From the NCBI RefSeq assembly GCF_048771995.1, contig NC_133036.1, positions 19,875,001 to 19,939,000 on the forward strand: a DNA stretch of 64,000 nt. Direction: 5' to 3'. The notes under the pieces were generated by a model. That model had not been told where the DNA came from. It saw nothing but the letters and a program-made list of their open reading frames with translations, and made no database searches. Positions 11,129 to 23,200 of the stretch are shown here, in pieces. The position numbers and the translations under genes are program-made. This DNA is from Taeniopygia guttata. Its lineage: Eukaryota; Chordata; Aves; Passeriformes; Estrildidae. Every line of letters starts with the position of its first letter. The stretch's first letter is position 1.

Positions 11129-13959
11129 CTATAAAAATTACCATAAAATTAGTTCCCCCAATCAGTCTCGAACTTTTACTGTAGTGACTCATCAGTAAAC
11201 ACATTTTCCTAACTTGGTTCTGGCCTTGAAAATGTATGTGATATGAAACAGCTGATAAATTAAATAACCCACATTTACATCCCATCAGCCTTTCAGAGAG
11301 CTGTCTACAGCCTGCTCTGTTTGATGTTTGTGTCAGGCCTTGGAGGTAGTGTGGTGCTCTCCCTGAAAGCTAAGCTAATGCTGCATTATGCCAGTCAATG
11401 CTTTTTGTCTTAAATGAAAGCCCTTCTGTCCCTTTAAGGGTTGCTTAATTAATGGGACTGGCCTTGAGAAAACTCAAAGGGAAAAGTATTCCTAGAAACA
11501 AGCCCAGCAGGAAAATGCTCTTTTCCTCTGAAGTTCTGAATGGGAAACATATTCCAAATTGAAGAAAATGTACTAAATTATTTAAAAAATAAGACAACCT
11601 CAGGCAAGGAACTAGAAAAATGTCTTTGCAGAGAAGCCACTGAGTTAACTCACTCAGCTCCTGCCCTTCAGCCCCATCCCACATGCACACTGGGGTTTTT
11701 TATGAAAGCACTGAATTATCTGATGAGGGGAGTTATTTTCAGGAGAGCTGTTGGGAGAGCACAGGTCAGGCAGTTTGTGCCTCAGGAGAGCAGGCTGGGG
11801 GTGATTCTGTCCCTCCCAGAACTGAAGATGTCACATGTTCCACCCAAACTTATGTTCCCAGCTACCTGCTCCCACCTTTAATTTCTGTGAACTTCACAAC
11901 TGAGAATATAAATTCTATTCCAGCACAGTCACTCTATCAGAAAGTCTCCTTTTTGTTTGAAAGAGCTCTGTGGCAGGCTTTAGGTTTCTCTTGGTTGCTT
12001 GTCACATTTCAGCTTGTATTTCTAGAGACTTCCAAAATGGAGGGGTTTTCCTCCCCTCCTTATTGTTTTTTAAGGTTAAGTATATTAATTGCCATTTGAA
12101 TTAAAAATACCAGATACTTACACTATTAAACTGATTTCATCTTAAGAACACGAAGTTCTTATAATCATAGTATGAACAAAACCCCTTTTTAACTGGCATA
12201 ATTCCTCAGGTTGTGTAAGAAAAAACAATGTACATGCCAGGAGGGAGGTACCAGCATGTCTGATAAAAAGATTCAACTCTTTTTAGGACAGTTGGCATTT
12301 TTTTCTCAAGTAGTAACCATACTGGGTAGTCCTAAAAGTGCTAGGGATTCTCCCACCTAGGATTTCAAGCTATGGTAGCAAATGTAGGTTACTAAAAAAA
12401 CTCTAGAAATTTTCAGTGTTTCAATATTTCTCTGCAGTAATTCCTAAGTCTTGTAACACCTTTAGATTACTAGTGATGTGAGGATTATTTTCTTTTAGTG
12501 AGATACTCTGAATGTATCTTGTTTGCTACTGCTGAGAGTGTTCTTCCAAGACAGTTGTTTGCATGGTCCTACCACAATGTGTACCAAGAGGTTCAAATCG
12601 CTGCACTCTAAGAACTGAAATTCATTAACAATGTTCCTACTTACTCCTCCAGCCAATGTCCCCTTGTTGGTCTTGATTGTTATTGCAAACAAGCACACAA
12701 CGAGGAGGAACAACGCTGCAATCACCGAGTTGAAAATATCCTGAAACAGCCAGTGGAAGCAAAATATTTATTCTGAAATACAGGTCTGAAGGAGTGTGGA
12801 GAGCTCCCAGCAGAGAAGGGAGTTAAAAACGGCTCGACTGCCATGAAAACAGAGTTACAGCAATATCTGTGAGAGAACACTGACACCCAGTGGTTTGGTT
12901 ACAAAAAGAGCGTTTATAGTAAAAGTTCCTTGTTTTACCTTTCTTCTGCTGTTTTTGCATCAAATTTTTGCAAAACTTGGCTACACCTGATAGACTGAAG
13001 CAGCAAATACACAAACAAAAGGGAGGTAAGAGGAGAACTTGTTAGTATTTGATTGAAAATATGCGACTAATTTGTGATGTGAAGATGTTACACAGCGAGA
13101 CAAACAGTGCCTCTGCCGGGAGGAGCTGTTATCGGATCCAGCAGCCGTCCAGGAACTGATGGAACAGAACTCCCTTAGGAATAAACTGCCTCAACCTCCA
13201 CAGAACACTGGGGCTTGCCTTACCTGTACAGAAACAATCACTGAGCCACGGACAACATGCCCTGGGACAGGTGATCCCTGCTGGTCACAGGCCAGCCACT
13301 GCTCCCAGCCAGCGGCCAGGGGACAGCATGACCCACAGCGAGGGGACAGGAGAACCTACAGCTAGGGGACATTGGGACAGTAGTATCCGCAGCAGGGGAC
13401 AGAGGAACCCACAGCTAGGGGACACTGGGACAGTGGTATCCGCAGCAGGGGACAGAGGAACCCACAGCTAGGGGACATTGGGACAGTGGTATCCGCAGCA
13501 GGGGACAGAGGAACCCACAGCTAGGGGAGGGTCATTGGTACCCACGGGCAGGGCATGTGGGTACCCAGAGTCCATCAATACTCACGGCGGGGGACACGGG
13601 TACTCACAGCCATCAGTACTCACAGCCTGAGCACCCCGGCACTCGGAGCCCACGGTACTCACAGCCAGCGGCCAGAAGAGGCACCGCATCCACGCGTCGA
13701 GCCTCAGCAGGTAAATCAGCAGGAACAGGGCGGTGATCACCGTCTCCATGCCGGCCAGCGCCGTGTAGGCCCTGTGCGCGCCCGAGGCCACGAAGCAGAG
13801 GAGGGCGGCCAGCGCCAGCAGCTGCGGACAGGAGGGACGGGCTCAGCGCCGGCCCGGGCACTGCCCGCGGCCCCGCCGGCCCCGCCGTACCGTGCGGGCG
13901 ATCTTCAGCGCGCCCCGCGCCGAGCGGGGAAAGGCCCGGTCCACTTCCAGCCGTGGCAT
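11024..13959 (-). CDS. CKLF: CKLF, chemokine-like factor (complete, four exons)
   Basis: The exons 13959-13891, 13821-13663, 12740-12645 and 11128-11024 join in phase 0 at every junction to give 142 residues (human CKLF is 152). Residues 1-23 form a basic cytosolic start. Four hydrophobic segments follow: two in exon 2 (LLALAALLCFVASGA and TVITALFLLIYLLRL), one in exon 3 (NSVIAALFLLVVCLFAI), one in exon 4 (GLMLLVLCIVDVVLLY). The RLDAWMRCLFWPL and DIFNS signatures align with human CKLF RLDRLMKWLFWPL and DIINS. CKLF is a MARVEL-family membrane protein; secreted C-terminal peptides of the human protein have been reported to act through CCR4. The C-terminus here (KARGRSAPAK) does not resemble those peptides. 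The gene is divergent from TK2, as in mammals. CMTM1 or CMTM2 are less likely by sequence. Confidence 0.85.
12645..12740 (-). CDS. CKLF: CKLF exon 3
   Basis: The exon has 96 nt (32 codons), between acceptor TTTCAG and donor GTAAGT. It encodes DIFNSVIAALFLLVVCLFAI, then TNKGTLAGG, matching the length and pattern of the human third-membrane-segment exon (DIINS...GGG). Confidence 0.85.
13333..13528 (-). repeat. 53 bp minisatellite in CKLF intron 2
   Basis: Copies of a 53 bp unit containing cagctaggggacattggg and tatccgcagcaggggacag start at 13359, 13412, 13465 and 13518 (partial), with a degenerate copy before them. Spacing is exactly 53 bp. The array begins about 135 bp inside intron 2. The CKLF sense strand is the C-rich one. 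Confidence 0.9.
13663..13821 (-). CDS. CKLF: CKLF exon 2
   Basis: The exon has 159 nt (53 codons). Its acceptor is TCCGCAG and its donor GTGAGT. It encodes membrane segments 1 and 2 and ends RCLFWPLA. The intron before it is only 69 bp, close to the minimum for vertebrates and fully GC-rich. Confidence 0.85.
13891..13959 (-). CDS. CKLF: CKLF exon 1
   Basis: The exon has 69 nt (23 codons), from ATG at 13959 to ACG before GTACGG. It encodes MPRLEVDRAFPRSARGALK and four more residues, a basic cytosolic start like that of human CKLF (KGHVKMLR region). The exact start is chosen as the first ATG in frame with the membrane exons. Confidence 0.78.
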
Positions 13960-14107
13960 GGCGGCCGAGCGGCCCGGGCGGTGCGCGGCGGGACCCCGGG
14001 ACGATGCCGGGAGCCGGGGAGATGCCGGGGCTGATCCCACAGGTGATCCCGGGGCAGTCACCGGCGCTGAACCAGCCCCGCCTCAGAGCGCCGGGGCGGA
14101 GGAAGTG
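13960..14107. promoter_or_regulatory. Bidirectional CKLF/TK2 CpG-island promoter
   Basis: Only 148 bp separate the CKLF start codon from the first possible TK2 start codon (208 bp for the second). The interval is GC-rich and contains GC-box-like CCCCGCC and, at the TK2 end, ETS-like GGAAGTG. No TATA box is seen. Head-to-head CKLF and TK2 is also the human arrangement, so this is probably one conserved bidirectional promoter. Transcription start sites cannot be placed from sequence alone. Confidence 0.7.
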
Positions 14108-14167
14108 ATGGCTCGGCGGCGGAAGGGCCGGGCCGTGCGGTGCGGTGCGGCGGCAGCGGGATGGGCG

Positions 14168-14279
14168 ATGTGGCGGCGCGGCGCGGCCTGGGCGTGGGGC
14201 CGGCGGGGCGCGGGCACGGCAGTCCCGGGCACGGCAGTCCCGGGCCCCTCAGCGGGCGCGCCCCTCAGCGCCGCTGCCC
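14168..14279 (+). CDS. TK2: TK2 exon 1 (mitochondrial presequence)
   Basis: From ATG at 14168 the exon encodes [16 protein letters not shown] and a Pro/Gly/Ala-rich remainder, ending in phase 1 before GTGAGT. The in-frame ATG at 14108 (context gtgATGg, purine at -3 and G at +4) extends it by 20 residues, MARRRKGRAVRCG..., also presequence-like. I report the shorter form because its total length matches the human protein; the longer is equally possible. Confidence 0.75.
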
Positions 14280-17200
14280 GTGAGTGCGGGGCTGGGCCGG
14301 GCGGCCGCCCCGGGGCCCGGCGCCGCCTTCCCGCGGCCCTCGGGATGCGCTGGAGCGGCTCCGGGGCAGCAGGAGCGGGGTCAGGGTCTGGAGCGGCTCC
14401 GGGGCAGCAGGAGCGGGGTCAGGCTGGAGCGGCTCCGGGGCAGCGGGAGCGGGGTCAGACTGGAGCGGCTCCGGGGCAGCAGGAGCGGGGTCAGGCTGGA
14501 GCGGCTCCGGGGCAGCAGGAGCGGGGTCAGGCTGGAGCGGCTCTGGAGCAGCAGGAGCGGGGTCAGGCTGGAGCGGCTCTGGAGCAGCAGGAGCGGGGTC
14601 AGGCTGGAGCGGCTCCGGGGCAGCGGGAGCGGGGTCAGGCTGGAGCGGCTCCGGGGCAGCAGGAGCGGGGTCAGGGTCTGGAGCGGCTCTGGAGCAGCAG
14701 GAGCGGGGTCAGGCTGGAGCGGCTCTGGAGCAGCAGGAGCGGGGTCAGGCTGGAGCGGCTCTGGAGCAGCAGGAGCGGGGTCAGGCTGGAGCGGCTCCGG
14801 GGCAGCGGGAGCGGGGTCAGGCTGGAGCGGCTCTGGGGCAGCAGGAGCGGGGTCAGGCTGCAGCGGCTCCGGGGCAGCGGGAGCGGGATCAGGCTGGAGC
14901 TCTGACCGGCGTGACTGCCGAGCCCGTCCTGCCTTCCTGCCGTGCTTGGCTGGGTGAAGGGTGTTGTAAGCTCAGCTTGGCTCGGATAGGTTTTTTACTG
15001 CTGTTTTGAAGTGTAAGGTGCTTGTTTTGGAGCTGCTCTGTAATACTCACCCTTACCCCGCTGGGCCTGTGAGGCCAGTGGATGCTGCTCCAGCTGGTCT
15101 TTCCAAAATTCATTTTTCCCCTGTGCAGACCCACTGAGGAGCAGCAGATGTAGCAAAAATCTGGTGATAGTGTGAGCACTCACCCTCGGACTATTGACAG
15201 TGTCAGGGACAGTGGAGAACTGTAGCTAAATCTGTGTCAGTCGGTGCCACAATGTGTTTGTTACGTGACCCAATAATTACCTAAAACCTTGATGGCTGAT
15301 AATTTAGACAATAGTCATATTAAGCCATGGGCAACCTAAAACTGGCCTGGAGAGTCTCACAGTAAGACTCGGTGTAACTAGGTTTTGAGACCGCTTTGAT
15401 TTTAACTGTTGTTTATTTCCATTCTAGATAAACATCTGATAAAAAAAGATGCTGGAAAGAGAATTGTAAGTATTTGCATTTTGTTCAGAAAACAAAGTAA
15501 AAAGTGCAGCCTCTTTCATTGTAATTCCATTATAAATTGAGTGTGTGTGTATTGGCAGTCATAGGCCATAGATGTGTCACTGTGTAGTGATGCATCTGCC
15601 ACTGGGTAATACTTTGTGCAAGGCTACGCTGGTCTAGTTCTGAAAATGTTTGTAAAATTGTGGGACATCTGTGCAAAAATTGTGAGGCCTTGTGTCGGGA
15701 CAGGTGGCAGTTTGGGTTCAGTGTTGCATGTGTAGCATTGCCATTGCTTTATATAACCCCCCCTGGACTATACATTATTTTAAGACAGTTGAAAAAAAAT
15801 TCTCTTTGTTTATTTTAGTTGTTTAGATTTCTGAAAATAAAAATGTGATCCCCCTTAAAGTTATCTATATAATGGATGCTGAATTATTACTTCAGCTGGC
15901 ACTTATTTGAAGTCAGGAGTCAGGTCTCTGAGGTGGGTTGTGGAGAGTGAGGAGCAGCAGGTGACCCCTGGAGCCCCTGGGGTCCTGGGAAGGAGGCTGG
16001 AAGCAGGAGAGGGGCTGGCTGTGGGAGTAGCAGGGAGGGAAAAAGCGGTGGTCTGGGAGAGTCACAACGTCCAAACGATCCCCATGAAATAATCTCTTCC
16101 CAGCGTAGGGAGCTAGCGAGTTGGAATGGGCAGGGGGCATTTCTAACACACTGTCACTGCTCTGCCACAGTGTGGGTCTCAAAGTGACTCTGTTTTTCAC
16201 CAGATCTGTATTGAGGGCAACATTGCCAGTGGAAAAACAACATGCCTGGATTATTTTGCACAAACTACCAGCATTGAGGTACTGGATGCACGTTTCTTTG
16301 TCCTTGTTTCCTTCACTGAGCAGCTGCTTGTCTTAGCTCCAACATGTCCTTGGGTGCGTGAGGAGGGAGCAGCAGGAGCTGAGCCAGGGGCTTGCTGGGG
16401 CACCACCCCAACTTTTTGAAGTCCAATTGCAGCAGAGAAATGTAGATCACATGTGGTATGTACTGGATACCAAAATACCAATAAAACCTGTGAATCAGTG
16501 TTTGTGCCTTTATAAAATAACAGAAACCCACAGAGCATGGGCATGTTTGGACTTGCCTGTTTGCCATTTCATGTCACTGAAATCTTAGATGGTCTGGTAA
16601 AAGCAAAGTAAATATTATGTAAAAATACCTATGCCATGTAACAGAGATCCCAGTGAACAGATGGGTTTTTTTAAAAAAGGAAACTGTTAGAACTGTTTCA
16701 GGAGATTTCTTAGACTCATCTGGTATTTGATTTTGTGTTGTTTAGAACCAGATTAGGGGAAGGGCAGGCTTGTTGCATTTTAAACAAAATCAAGGTCAAA
16801 CCTCAGTGAGCAATTGTTCTTGTACAACAGGTATTAATGCTTTCCCCAACAGACCCGGCAACGCATTTGGCAGTAAGTTTTAGGAGTCCTCATAGAAATG
16901 CTGGATGTTATTTGGTAATTTAACAGGAATTGTCCTTATGAATTAATTAACTGTTAATCCAGAGGATAACAGAATTTAATTTGCATACAGTGCAGCATTT
17001 TTAAGTAGCTTCTTAAGTTCCCAGGCTGATGAGATTCTCTTAGGCCTGACTCTATAATATTGTTGCAGATTTAGACCCTATTTGAACCAGGCAGGTCTCT
17101 TGTGATTTTACCTGTTCAGGGTAGAAGCTTTTCTGATTAATTTTGTAAAAGATTTGAGTACATTTTGTTTGTTAGAACATAAAAATAAAATGAAAACTAA

Positions 17201-20200
17201 CGTGGTAGCAGTCTGATCCTCTGCTGGCAAGTGTTACTTTCAGAGAAGTTAATTTGTGAGGGAATGGGCTTGTCATTGAAATGCTAAGTATCTGCTAAGC
17301 TGTTCTTTCCCTTACACAGCTGATTTTGACTAAAAAAAAATTCTCTCCAGGCTTATGAGTAATCTTATCGGTGTTTAAAAACACTGATAAGATATTGATA
17401 TTGATATTGGATATTGACTTGTCTCTATTTTTAGCAGTGTTCATTATTACCTTTTGTGTTACAGAATTCAGTGCTGGTTTTTTGAGTGTGATGAGCTTAC
17501 CAATACAAGTCCTGAATACTCTGATTTACTGCACAGTATTCCTTAAAAAAAGTTGTACACTTGTATGGTCACATTAAGTATGTTGAATCTAAGATGTGTT
17601 TAATTAACGTGGAGTAATTATTTTTAACCAGGTTTTGAAGGAACCGTTGGCCAAGTGGAGAAATGTTCGGGGTCATAATATCCTGGTAAGTGGCAGAAAT
17701 TATTCCTGCAGTTACAGTGACTGTTCTTTTAGCAAGACGTGTTATGGCTTTTTATCAGTCAGCAGAACTACTACAAAAGGTGTGATCCAAATCTCACACA
17801 GCAAAAACTAAAGCTCCACGAAGCAAAAGAGTTTCTACTGTGATTAAGACATGCATGTAATAGAAACACTGCATATAAAATGTGGTTTTGGCAAGGATTG
17901 GGTGTCCGGTGGGGTGAGTTAAAGCAATTCCCAGGAAGGTAAGCCCTGAGTGTGGTAGTTGTTTCTAGATGTGCTTGTGCCTGTTTCAGAGAAGGGAAGG
18001 ATGTCACTCAAGGTGAGGTGAGGGCTGGATCTGGTCAGTTAATGTTGCTGGACTGGAGTTCTGGGGCCCCCAGTATAAGAAGGACATGGAACTGTTGGAG
18101 CAAATCCAGGTGAGGCCTCAGAGGTGCTGAGGGGACTGCAGCACCTCCCCTGTGGAGCCAGGCTGGGAGAGCTGGGGCTGCTCAGCCTGGACAGGAGAAG
18201 TTGTGTGGAGAGCTCACAGCCCCTTCCAGGGGCTGCAGGGAGCCCAGAGAGGGACAATTCCTCAGGAACTGCAGTGCCAGGACACAGGGAATGGCTCCCA
18301 GTGCCAGAGGGCAGGGCTGGATGGGATATTGGGAATTGGGAATTGTTCCCTGGCAGGGTGGGCAGGCCCTGGCACAGGTGCCCAGAGCAGCTGTGGCTGC
18401 CCCTGGATCCCTGGCAGTGCCCAGGGCCAGGCTGGACACTGGGGCTGGAGCAGCCTGGGACAGTGGGAGGTGTCCTTGCCATGGCAGGGGTGGCACTGGA
18501 TAAGCTTTAAGGTCCATTCCAGCTCTTTAAGACTGCATGAATCTGTGATCCTGTGGCTGCTGCAGGTAAGGAAAATTCATCCCAGTGAGGAGTTGAGGGC
18601 TTCCATTGTCTTTTGGGTGGCCAAGGCTTCTTGGAAGTGTTCCCCCCAGGATGTCCTGGGGCCCAGCTGCAGCTGCACACTGGCCTTGCTGGGGTGCTGG
18701 AAGTGGTCCCTGCTGTCAGCCCTGTGCTTGGGGCTCAGCCACTCTGCAGAAACCCCCTGTGGCTGAGCAGGGGTCTGTGCCAAGGCTCTGCAATCTGCAG
18801 TGTGGACACACCCCAAGCCATACTTGCCTTGACATCAGTTAAATACCATCAGTGTTAGCACAGGCCCTCAGTAAATTGTCCCCCCTAGGAGTTGCTGATG
18901 CCTTTCTGATTGTTCCTGAAGGGGTGGGGCACGTGTTGCAGGACACCACAGCAGCCTTGGAGCCCTGGGAAAGTCTGATCTTGGCAGGGAGCAAAGCAGA
19001 AGGTCAGACCTGTGGGCTGAAGCTTTGCTCTTGCTTAAAACTTGTCGCCTCAGCCAACAGACACTGAATGATGTTTTATTTTGCGTGAGATCCTTTTTCT
19101 GCTGTGCAGGATAGATTGTTGTTTGTAAGTTCTGTGTGTGTGGCCTTGCAGCAATCAGAAGGTGGAACAGCTACCTGAGAGCTGCTGTGAGGATGCTCTG
19201 GGAAGAATAGCTGCCTCTGTTAAAGGACACATTTTTCTGAGGCCCAGACCATGCTTAGAACCCTGTATGACTTCTGGGTGCACTGGGTGTACTGAGGGTC
19301 TGTCAGGGCACACAAATAGAGGAGTAGATGGGTTTTTTACCATTACTTGGTTATGACTGTTCCATGTGCAGAGTAACTAATTCCTGCTGACTTCAGCCAG
19401 CCTCCCACTCAGTGTCTGTAGGGACAGGGCTTAATTCTGCATCTCCATTGTGGAGTGCAAATGATCACTTCATTTTGGTCAAACCTGATGTTTTAGTGCA
19501 CTTCTTAGAGCCATGCTGTTGTGGGGCTTCCTAAATACCCAACTTCCTGTTGTGCTGTTTGTCCATCTGTCCTGCTTCCATCTCTGACCCCAGGGCTTAA
19601 TGTACCAGGATGCATCGAGGTGGGGGATCACTCTGCAGACCTATGTGCAGCTGACCATGCTGGAGCAGCACACCAGGCCCATGGTAAGGAAAGTTCTTTT
19701 AATTTTAAGAGTAATTAGATGTGGTTATGTGTGCTAAATCCTTTAAACCTTGTGTTCAAGAGTTAGGATGCTGTGTGCATTCGTTCTTTGTTCCTGCAGT
19801 GAGTAGGAGTTTCTGTGGTGCAGACATTGATATGCTCCGTGTGTGCTCTGGGGATAAAACCTCTGCCTCCTGCCTGCTCACAGCTTCCCCAAACTGATTG
19901 TGCTATTTGGGCACACCCTCCAAGGCTAGGCTTGCACAAATCTCTGACTCATTTTAGGTCAGTGACTTGTCTGTAATTTCATTATTTCAAATCTTTGGCA
20001 AACACCAAGTAATCTCGTGTTAAAATTCATAGTACTGCTTTATGCTGTCTAGTACAAATTTAACCATTGCTTCTTCTGTTTATGCAAAATACTTCCACTA
20101 CCATTTTCTATTCCTTTTTCAGGTGGTTGACATACTTTTTTTTTCTCATAGTTTTTTTTAATATTAAATTTCACATCCTACCTTTTAATTAAGATTTCTC

Positions 20201-23200
20201 CATTATTTTCTCCTTCAAACACCTTTTGTTACATTCTATGCTGTCTTCCATTCCCTGATTACAAGACCTGGTCTTAGATGCCATGCTTATATTTTACTGA
20301 TTGTTCTTATGTCCCGTTTTCTGAGTTTGTGTCGGGGCAGACTTTTGGCAGTGCCAAATACGAAAGTGACACATACAATCATTATGTTTTTGGAAGAGGT
20401 GTTTTTCCAAGGAAATAGAAATCCTGTTCTGTTGGAGAAGAAGTTCATTTAAGAATTCCTGATAATTTCCCTCTATTTCAATCTGAGCTGTTTTGTCCTT
20501 TGAGCCTTGCTGGAGCCATTTTTGCTTCGTTAATGTGCAGAAACCTGGGTGAGAAGTTGCTCTGCCAGGCCCAGGGTGTCAGGGGATTTCCAGCTCCAGC
20601 GTGAAGTGCTGGTGGAACATGTGCAGGACTGGCTGAGGCCAGGGCTCTGTCAGCTGCAGTTACTTCTTTTAAAAGTCCTGCTTCCTTTCTTGAGTGTGTG
20701 TGATGTCAGCCCTGTGCTGTGACCCAGCAGTGCGTGGGATGTGGCAGCACTTTGGGGAGCAATAATTCCCATTGTCCAGCAGATCCCAAATGGATTGCTG
20801 CTTTTTTGTACCCTGAGTTACTTTCCACTGCTCAGCTGAATGCTGAGCACTTGGCTTTGAACTGGTGTCTGAATAACTAAGATGGAGAGTTCTTGTTTGC
20901 TTTGTGGTTCCCACCCTCCCAATAAGTTTGTTTTTCACGAGATTTGAAAATGGTATTTCATATGTGCCATATGAGTGTGAAAAGAAACGAACATGAAAAT
21001 GACAAGAGTGAAGTTTTTTGTTGCAGATTTCCCCCATAAGGATGATGGAGCGGTCGATTCACAGTGCAAAACATGTTTTTGTGGAAAACCTCTATCGAAG
21101 GTATGGGATATGGTTTTCTGCTTTACTTTCTTGGATTCATTATTTTAAATATATATCTAATCAAATGATAATTTCTTTGGTAATGTGCTGCCTTTAAGGG
21201 GCCTGTGAAATCTGCAGTTCTGCGTTGGTATGGGCTGTGCTGCCCACTTCCTGTAGGACTCTGGAAAACCTTTTTCAGCAGTGCTTCTGAGTATGTAGCA
21301 CTCAGTATTATTTAGACACCACCTATTGAAGTTATCTGCTCTCCAGCTGAATACCCAAATCTTGCTTAAATCAAACACATGCTGGACAGGTAAAAAACCA
21401 CAAAGATAGAATAAGACTGTAGGAGGGAGAGGACTGGGGCACTGTTATCCAGCCTGGTATCCAGGATTGCATTTCTTGCAAGCAGGGTCTCAAGTCCTGT
21501 GCTTTTGCTCAGAATCAGGATTGGCAGGATCAAAATAGCCTTGGTAGGCTGTGAGTAAAGAAAGAGCAATTACAACAGTGACACCTCAGTGCCCTAGGGA
21601 TAACTCCCCTTCCCAAAGTAACTGAAACAGTGCAGGGATCAGGGTTTTGTTTGTTTGGAATACTGGCCTTCTGTCCAGGAGTGAATGTGACAGATGGGTT
21701 TTGCTGGGTTTTTCAGGGGCCTTGAGGGACAAATCCAGTTTGTGCCACAGGGTGTCATCCATGCTGCACGAGCACCTCTGCCACGGGAAAGCCTTTGGAA
21801 GTTATTATTCATCCCAGTCCTCACACAGTGCAAGCAGTCTGGAATATCCTCGGCATATCCTCTTGTTTAGTTACTGGCTTCTTTTGTCATTCTAGACAAA
21901 CTGCTTTTTTTTCCCAAAGACTTAGTTGCCTGAGGCTAAATCTGTTTGTGCCAACACTGTGAGTTAATAATAACAATTTTAAGGACACCTAAGATGTTTT
22001 GTGGCTTCAGTAATTTTTAAATGTTGAAAAAAAAGCATTTGCTTTGTTTTGTTACAGCAAGCTAGAAGGCAACTGATAGTACCAACAGCAAGTCAAAAGA
22101 AAAAGAGAAAAGGACGTGTAAAAGGATTATAAATAAAGCAAGGAATAATTGAGGAATGTGTGAAAGTAGCTGTTTTGTGGCACATTAAAAAATGAGTCTG
22201 TCTGGCTGTGTTAGGTGAGTCTGAAGTGTGTGCACGTGGGTGTGCAGGGTGTGCTGTAGGTGAGCACTGCAGTTCACGTCCCTCTGAGTCCATCCCTGGA
22301 TAGAAACTTGCTCTGCTCATGTTGGACTTAGGCAGTAAAAGCCTGACTTGGTAGCAGCCAAATGCCAGCAAACTTTGGAAATGTAAACACCTTTTTGTGC
22401 TTTTTATATGCCCTGTATCTTTATGGATCTTGAGCCAGAGTCCTCCCAGGATTACCCAGGGAAAGCAAAGATGTGCTGTCCATAGGGCAGGCCAGTGCAG
22501 ACTTGACTTGGATGTGTTTGTCTTTTAGGGTAAGAACAGTGGAGCTTTTCTTATTTCCAGTTCCTTTCAGCCTTCCTGTTTCCTCCATCTGTCGTGGAGG
22601 AAAGTAGCTCAATCAGAGTTTGGCTGATGTAGATCCCTGCTACCCAGAATTGATGTGATTATCAAGAAGAGCAGCAGTGACCAGTGTTACCCCATTTTTT
22701 TTCAGTCCTATTTAAAATGGCCTAACGTTCAGCTAGGGGGCACAGGAGCCTCCCAACTCCATCTCCTTAACATTTTTACTATTGCAGAAGCGTTCAGGAA
22801 AGAATATGGGGTGTGTGTTACTGTCATCAGTTTTGAAGAGAGGATACTGTAAAATTAGTAATATTTGACAATCAGTAATATAGTAATAAGTGAAAATGGA
22901 TACACTAATGAAAACATATTATGTGATTCCTAATATGTCCTCAGTTACTCCCTTTTACTTTAGTTCTCTGATACTTTATTGTTGCTGAGATAACTTTGGG
23001 ACATTTGTTTCCAACATTCTGTGCTCTTGAGTTTAGAGTTAAGCATATGGAATATTTCACTACTCTTTTCACAAATATTTTTTACAGTGGGAATAAATTT
23101 ATTGACACATTGACATTATATTTTTGCTGCCTTTTACTGTGGCTTCTGTAAAGAATTGTTGGTGCTGCTCAGTAAATCCAGCCCTTCTGGTGACATGCCC

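Noticed and set aside
13333-13528. Evenly spaced repeats that resemble a CRISPR array
   Set aside because: The copies are contiguous 53 bp tandem units without unique spacers, in a vertebrate intron.
14145-15009. Overlapping plus-strand frames of 241-337 codons rich in Gly/Ser/Ala
   Set aside because: They run through the 36 bp array in TK2 intron 1; the unit is a stop-free multiple of three. Spliced TK2 exons on either side explain the locus.
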